From: Branchinecta lynchi
Lineage: Eukaryota > Arthropoda > Branchiopoda > Anostraca > Branchinectidae
Assembly (NCBI GenBank): GCA_023053575.1
Contig: JAKZAP010000021.1
Coordinates: 8,246,212 to 8,310,211, forward strand
Direction: 5' to 3'
DNA length: 64,000 nucleotides
The notes under the pieces are model-generated. The model made no database searches. It was not told where the DNA came from and worked only from the letters and a program-made list of their open reading frames with translations. The translations under genes and the position numbers were made by a program. The stretch's first letter is position 1. The number at the start of each line of letters is the position of its first letter. Shown here one piece after another: positions 58,955 through 64,000 of the stretch.

Positions 58955-60535
58955 AGGAAGGGTTATAGCACGATTGACCAAATTTTTATTTTAAGTGTTC
59001 TTGCTCGTAAGTATACAAGTCGGAGAGGAGGGAAGTTATTCGTTGCTTTTTTGGATGTTAGGGGAGCTTTCGATAATGTCGACAGAGAATTGTTGATGGT
59101 GTGTTTATTGGATATGGGCCTCCCCTCCCCATTTGTATTTGTGTTGGTTCAAATGTATAGAAGCGTGAAGTTGGTAGTGCGGGTGGCAGGGAAATTGTCG
59201 AAAAGTTTTGTGTCTAAAATGGGTTTGAAGCAGGGATGCACGCTTTCCCCTAAGCTTTTTTCTTTATATATTAATGATTTGTCAGTATTTTTGAGAAATA
59301 AAATGGCACCCATGGTTTCTGTTGATGTGGTAGAGCTTTGCATGTTACTTTTCGCCGACGATATAGTTTTGGTGGCGGAATCAAAGGAAAATCTCCAGTC
59401 TTTGTTGGAATTTGTGAATGAATATTTAAGCAAGAAAAAGTTAACTTTAAATGCTGATAAAACAGTAATGATGGTTTTCCGTAAGGGGGGGAAAATTATT
59501 AATAAGGACAGGGTAAGTTTGGATGGTAAAGATATTGAGATAAAGGAATCATTTATTTATTTGGGGGTTAAATTAACATCGAATGGTAAGTTTGGTAAGC
59601 ACGTAGCCAGTGTTTTGGTAAAGGGAAACAGATGTGTAAACGGTATTCTGCGTAGTAATTTGAAAGATATTAAGGACATGAAGTTTCATAAAGAAATTTT
59701 TAATACGAAAGTCACATCGTGCATGCATTATGGGGCCGAGTTGTGGGGTTTTAACGCAGGTGCTAGGTTAGAAGTGGTACAAAATAGATATTTTAAACGA
59801 GTTATAGGGTTATCAGAGAAGAGTTGCAATTTAGTTTTAAAAGGTGATCTAGGATTATTTTCGTTACGTAGCAGTAGGCTTGTCCGGATGGTAAGATTTT
59901 GGGAAAAAATAATTAGTTTACCTAGAATTAGACCTTTAAAAGCTGCGTATTTAGAGGCTCTTAGAGACACTTCAGGTGATTCATGGCCACTCCAGATAAA
60001 AAGTATCCTTGACCAATGCGGGATATCTGATAAGTGGTGTGAAGGCGAGGGTCCAGGGGCCACGGAAGGCGAGGTAAGTAAGGTGGTTCAACGGGTCCTA
60101 CAAGACCAAGAAATCCAAAAATGGCACCATGAGAAGGATTCTAAATCATCGATGTACCTTTACGCCAAGGCCAAAGAGTGTTGGGGTTTAGAAATGTTTT
60201 TTAAGGGAGGGTTATCTTCGGAGGAATTAAAATTGATTGTTAGCGCTCGTAGTGATAGCCTCCCCCTGGGGATTCGGAGAAAATATATGGGAAGTGTAAA
60301 GGGGAGGTCTAGTGGTCTTTACTTCTGCCCAATGTGTGGTTGTGTGGACGAGAATTTGTTTCATTTTATGTGCGAATGTGTGGAATTGAAGGATTTGAGA
60401 GTTGAAATATTTGGGGAGCAAAATTTCGGGGAAGGTTGGTTGGTGGAAAAGTTCAAGGATAAAAGTTTGTTTGGGGTTAGGCAGCTTGGAAGGTTTTTGC
60501 GGATAGGCTGGAAGCATAGAGAAGAGTTTTTGTAG
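58955..60535 (+). CDS. 5'-truncated LINE ORF: reverse transcriptase with C-terminal CCHC motif
   Basis: Open for 526 codons plus stop, no in-frame stop or frameshift. RT blocks in order: RKGYSTIDQIF, then FLDVRGAFDNVD (motif A, catalytic Asp), GLKQGCTLSPKLFSLYINDL (B), LLFADDIVLVAES (C, catalytic FADD), LNADKTVMM (D), FIYLGVKL (E). C-terminus: CPMCGCVDENLFHFMCEC, a C-x2-C...H-x2-C arrangement, then GRFLRIGWKHREEFL. The endonuclease and start of RT are missing, so it cannot be autonomous. The clade is not identifiable with certainty. It lies in intron 9 of DDX11, same strand. Confidence 0.92.
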   Translation, partial: RKGYSTIDQIFILSVLARKYTSRRGGKLFVAFLDVRGAFDNVDRELLMVCLLDMGLPSPFVFVLVQMYRSVKLVVRVAGKLSKSFVSKMGLKQGCTLSPKLFSLYINDLSVFLRNKMAPMVSVDVVELCMLLFADDIVLVAESKENLQSLLEFVNEYLSKKKLTLNADKTVMMVFRKGGKIINKDRVSLDGKDIEIKESFIYLGVKLTSNGKFGKHVASVLVKGNRCVNGILRSNLKDIKDMKFHKEIFNTKVTSCMHYGAELWGFNAGARLEVVQNRYFKRVIGLSEKSCNLVLKGDLGLFSLRSSRLVRMVRFWEKIISLPRIRPLKAAYLEALRDTSGDSWPLQIKSILDQCGISDKWCEGEGPGATEGEVSKVVQRVLQDQEIQKWHHEKDSKSSMYLYAKAKECWGLEMFFKGGLSSEELKLIVSARSDSLPLGIRRKYMGSVKGRSSGLYFCPMCGCVDENLFHFMCECVELKDLRVEIFGEQNFGEGWLVEKFKDKSLFGVRQLGRFLRIGWKHREEFL

Positions 60536-60645
60536 TTAAGATTTACCAGAAGAGTTGATGTTTGTTTTTTATTTGGTTTGTATTTTGTTTTGTATGCGAT
60601 GGCCCTCGGGCTCTAAGCAAATATATCATATCATATCATATCATG
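60536..60645 (+). repeat. LINE 3' UTR, hairpin and ATATC tail
   Basis: GCGATGGCCCTCGGGCTC forms a GCC-CTCG-GGC hairpin, followed by CAAATATATCATATCATATC tail repeats. The same hairpin-plus-short-repeat end occurs at 2985, 33080 and (reversed) 45222. Confidence 0.8.
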
Positions 60646-61145
60646 CAGACTCCAAGACAAAGAGCGCAATTCATTCAAATCTTGTACAGCGCTGGCAGGA
60701 TCGTATTGGAATTTCTTCTACATATGCGTTTGGGCTTAACTGGTTAAAAAATATTCCAGAAGGAGGGTTGATTGGAGATATTTGTTCATTTCTAAAATGG
60801 TTCGGCACTCAAATAAGGACAGATGCAAAATGGAGCAAAAATCATAGCTTGGAATCGGAAACACTATTTCGTATTTGGATTGGGTTTTCTGCAGCCAATG
60901 TTAACAGAAGTCATACAGATAGGGATGATACTTGGTACTCTTCATTCAGGTGTCCTTTAAAGCTCAACTCTTGCTAGAAATGATCTTTTCAGTGTGAAAT
61001 GCATCAGAAAAAAACTTTTTCGAAAATACCATTACTTTCCATCTGTATTTAGCGATTTCTTGTTGGCGCCTGTCAACTCTATCCAGCCGTCCTGCTTCGA
61101 CGCGGCAGCTGGGCCCAAAGTATTTGAAAACTGGGAATACTAAAT

Positions 61146-61547
61146 GCGTACTCTCGTCTTTCCCCGCGGACTCTACTTGACGAGTCCCAGCGTTTTTGTT
61201 TGTCCCGGGGACGTATTCTCGCGAGTCCCCACGGACGGGGAATGCTCTGATAATCATGACCATCATAAAAAAGGACTCCTTTTCAGATTCGGAGGGGAAT
61301 CAGTTTTTGCTGGTGCTGGGGCAATGGAAAATTAATTAAAAATAATCAGAATAAATAACACCAAAAATAAATTGGCTCCATACTAATTTCGTCAACTGCA
61401 TATCTATTTTTCGAACGAAATCCATGTTGGAAGCATTCCCCGTTTTCTCGCTGTTTCTGTCCGCGGTGTCCGCGTGGAGTGACTCCCTCTATTCTCGTCG
61501 TTCCCTTTTATTCTCCGAGGAGTCCTCTGGGAACAGCGAGAATACGC
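61146..61547. mobile_element. Family J element J2
   Basis: GCGTACTCTCGTCTTTCCCC to GGGAACAGCGAGAATACGC, opposite orientation to J1; the shared centre has ATTAATTAAAAATAATCAG. Confidence 0.85.
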
Positions 61548-61571
61548 AATAAGCGAATAAAAGAAGAAACA

Positions 61572-63176
61572 AGAGCTACGAGCTCATATGGCACTTGTTA
61601 CGAGTAGGCACGGCTGGGTTAAGTCAATGATATATCTAGTGTTTGCTAGGTGTCTTCCCACCAAGTTTCATCTCGATCCCTTCATTCATAGCGTTTTCCA
61701 ATATTTCCGGTTGCCCCCTCCAGCTCCCCCCAAAAGTCACCGGATCCGGTCCGAATTTTAAGTGGGTCGTCTGAGGCATGAGGTCTTTCCAAATATCAAG
61801 TTTCATCGAGATCCGGTCACCCGTTCAAAAGTTATAAATACCTCAAGATTCCGGATTCCCCCTCCCTCCACTCCCCCGATAGTGCCCGAATCGGCTCGGT
61901 CATGTCAATGATGTATCTAGTCTTTGCTAGGTGTCTTCCCACCAAGTTTAATCTCGATCCCTCCACTCATAGCGTTTCCCAAGATTTCCGGTTGCCCCCT
62001 CCAGCTCCCCCCAAAAGTCACCGGATCCGGTCCGGATTTTAAGTGGGTCGTCTGGGCATGAGGTCTTTCCAAATATCAAGTTCCATCGAGATCCGATCAC
62101 CCGTTCAAAAGTTATAAATACCTCAAGATTCCGGATTCCCCCTCCCTCCACTCCCCCCACAGTGCCCGAATCGGCTCGGTTATGTCAATGATGTATCTAG
62201 TGTTTGCTAGGTGTCTTCCCACCAAGTTTCATCTCGATCCCTCCACTCATAGCGTTTCCCAAGATTTCCGTTTGCCCCCTTCAGCTCCCCCCAAAAGTCA
62301 CCGGATCCGGTCCGGATTTTAAGTGGGTCGTCTGAGGCATGAGGTCGTTCCAAATATCAAGTTTCATCGAGATCCGGTCACCCGTTCAAAAGTTATAAAT
62401 ACCTCAATATTCCGGATTCCCCCTCCCTCCACTCCCCCGACAGTGCCCGAATCGGCTCGGTCATGTCAATGACGTATCTAGTGTTTTCTAGGTGTCTTCC
62501 CACCAAGTTTCATCTCGATCCCTCCACTCATAGCGTTTCCCAAGATTTCCGGTTGCCTCCTCCAGCTCCCCCCAAAAGTCACCGGATCCGGTCCGGATTT
62601 TAAGTGGGTCGTCTGAGGCATGAGGCCTTTCCAAATATCAAGTTATCAAGATCCGATGACCCGTTCAGAAGTTATAAATACCTCAAGATTCCGGATTCCC
62701 CCTCCCTCCACTCCCCCCACAGTACCCGATTCGGCTCGGTTATGTCAATGATGTATCTAGTGTTTGTTAGATGTCTTCCCACCAAGTTTCATCTCGATCC
62801 CTCCACTCATAGCGTTTCCCAAGATTTCCGGTTGCCCCCTCCCCCCCCCCCAAAAGTCACTGGATCCGGTCCGGATTTTAAATGGGTTGTCTGAGGCATG
62901 AGGTCTTTCCAAATATCAAGTTTCATCGAGATCCGATCACCCGTTCAAAAGTTATAAATACCTCAAGATTCCGGATTCCCCCTCCCTCCACTCCCCCCAC
63001 GGTGCTCGGATGGGGGAAGTGACTATTTCCAACTTAATCATACGCCTGCCAAGTTTTATCGTCCTAGCTTATGTGGAAGTGCCCGAACTAGCAAAACCTG
63101 GACAGACCGACAGACCGACGGACGGACAGAAATTGCGATCGCTATATGGCACTTGGCCGAAGGGCAAGTGCCATAA
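61572..63176 (+). mobile_element. Family B element B5, complete, with five-unit array
   Basis: Starts ACAAGAGCTACGAGCTC and CATATGGCACTTGTTACG; ends GCGATCGCTATATGGC and the hairpin GGCACTTGGCC...GGCAAGTGCC. The middle is a tandem array of units with the landmark GTCAATGA at 61623, 61904, 62184, 62465 and 62744 (279-281 bp period). Confidence 0.9.
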
Positions 63177-63869
63177 AAACTCATGTCCTTGGGTGTGAAA
63201 GAGCTCGTCGGATATTTCGGCAAACTTTGTGTCTGTGATGGGTAAAACTGGGCACGTTAAAAATTTGTGGGGACAAAAGAAACAATGGAGAAAGGTGGGG
63301 AATATACAAACTTATAACTCAGTAAGGGAGCTATATATATTATAAATGGCAGAATAAGCAAGAGGGGTCCTTTAAGTGTAAAGTATTTCATTTAATTGTA
63401 AAGCTCCATCCGGATCGGGATCGAGAGTTACAAGATTTCTGGGATCCCCCTCTACCTCCGCCCCTCTCGCCCCGCAGTTCCCAGATCTGTTAATGCTGTA
63501 TCTACGACTCATGTCCTTCCCAATCCATCCACATCAAGCATACCACAAGATTTCCAGCACCCCCCTCAAGCTCGACGCACAGTGGTCGGATCCTATCCGA
63601 ACATAAACATCGAACTTCTAAGTACCAACATTGCCAACTGTCAAGGTTCACTCAGGAAGAACTACTCGTTCGAAATTTGTGCGTGCCACAAGAAGTAGAC
63701 CCTGCCAGAAGAAGTAGACCCATGTTGGATGCCTTGACGCTCCTTGCTAGCGGATTCCATGTGTGCAAAGTATGAGTTTTACCCTTTCAGAAATTCAGAA
63801 TGATATGAAAGATGCATGATCAGAGTGTATCATGAGTCATGACAGCTTGTGTTTGACTTATTTCAGAGT
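63177..63869. other. No gene; diverged family B-like stretch
   Basis: 63395-63640 has CCATCCGGATCGGGATCG, CCCCTCTACCTCC and CACAAGATTTCCAGC, resembling a decayed B unit. The rest is unassigned. Confidence 0.4.
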
Positions 63870-64000
63870 GAGAAAATAATAACGAGAGCTACGAGCTCAT
63901 ATGGCACTTGTCACGAGTAGGCAGTACAAGAAAGTAGATGAGAACGTGACAAAATAAACTCGCCATCCAAAAATGCGGTTCGGAAATAGAAGTAGGATAT
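63870..64000 (+). mobile_element. Family B element B6, 5' end only (runs out of window)
   Basis: AACGAGAGCTACGAGCTC, ATATGGCACTTGTCACGAG, then TACAAGAAAGTAGATGAG, matching the reverse of the B4 end (57540-57620). Confidence 0.82.

Larger units (their letters stand above)
58811..60956. mobile_element. TTAA-flanked element with AGGACACCTGAA ends, split by a LINE
   Basis: TTAA at 58807-58810 and 60957-60960; inverted ends AGGACACCTGAA and TTCAGGTGTCCT. Outer parts are 58811-58953 and 60646-60956; the LINE fills the middle. TTAA targets are used by piggyBac- and Kolobok-type transposons; superfamily not fixed. It starts 23 bp after the exon 9 donor. Confidence 0.7.

Noticed and set aside
59149..60517. 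Reverse-strand frames opposite the LINE
   Set aside because: Shadows of the RT coding frame; no motif on that strand.
60555..60977. 140-codon frame after the LINE stop
   Set aside because: It spans the LINE 3' UTR and tail, then the TTAA element; the sequence shows no known domain and the start is inside the LINE tail region.
1..64000. tRNA or rRNA genes, bacterial-type operons, attachment sites
   Set aside because: No tRNA box A/B pair with a foldable cloverleaf and no rRNA segment was spotted by eye; a tRNAscan-SE and Infernal run would settle this.

Overview
This is intron-rich eukaryotic DNA, most likely from an invertebrate animal. Coding sequence is scattered over nine spliced exons with GT-AG borders. 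A nuclear copy of mitochondrial COX2 reads TGA as tryptophan, as most animal mitochondrial codes do. The introns are full of transposon families typical of metazoans (hAT-type MITEs, non-LTR retrotransposons, Penelope-like elements and Helentron-like repeats). An arthropod is a reasonable guess, but the sequence does not prove it.

There is one host gene, on the + strand: the orthologue of the XPD-family iron-sulphur DNA helicase DDX11 (ChlR1, yeast Chl1). It starts at 9745 with an in-frame stop 6 bp upstream. Nine consecutive coding exons (9745-9885, 22839-23111, 24505-24806, 33794-34028, 42658-42810, 47528-48180, 50365-50575, 52307-52456, 58527-58787) splice in frame to 793 codons. They cover the Q-like motif, Walker A, motif Ia, all four iron-sulphur cysteines, the DEAH box, the Arch domain and helicase domain 2 through motif V. 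The last exon or exons, about 100 residues with motif VI, were not found up to 64000 and should lie beyond the window.

Almost everything else is mobile DNA. Two large non-coding families dominate. Family A (1-2 kb, ends marked by TGGGATCCCA, internal 137-bp tandem units) and family B (1.5-2 kb, hairpin ends with GGCACTTG, internal units of about 280 bp) share one plan: a terminal palindrome, a GTCC/GTCG microsatellite, then a GATGAAACTTGG block, then tandem units. That plan resembles non-autonomous Helentrons (DINE-1/HINE type). One A copy sits cleanly inside a MITE without a clear target duplication, and one B copy sits inside an A copy, so their relative ages can be read.

A third group (family D) consists of small fold-back elements with 10-15 bp target duplications and hammerhead-ribozyme cores whose stem I covaries between copies. 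A fragment of a Penelope-type reverse transcriptase lies in the same intron as several of them, so D is best explained as Penelope-like. Further families include three hAT-like elements with exact 8-bp target duplications (4420-5831, 6615-6904, 18957-19657), a six-copy palindromic MITE, a TTAA-flanked element carrying a 5'-truncated LINE with a long RT ORF (58955-60535), remnants of other LINEs, and the mitochondrial insertion at 16270-16540.

Layout: 1-9580 upstream repeats (B, F, LINE, C, A with nested hAT and D, then A nested in C); 9580-9885 5' end and exon 1; 9886-22838 intron 1 (O, G, E, I, F, A, NUMT, Penelope RT, hAT L, D); 22839-24806 exons 2-3; 24807-33793 intron 3 (J, B, A with nested S, T, V with nested D, A); 33794-42810 exons 4-5 around intron 4 (minisatellite, A copies, H, D, LINE tail); 42811-52456 exons 6-8 with B, A, E and D copies; 52457-58787 intron 8 (A, LINE endonuclease, B nested in A) and exon 9; 58788-64000 intron 9 (TTAA element plus LINE, J, and B with a five-unit tandem array).
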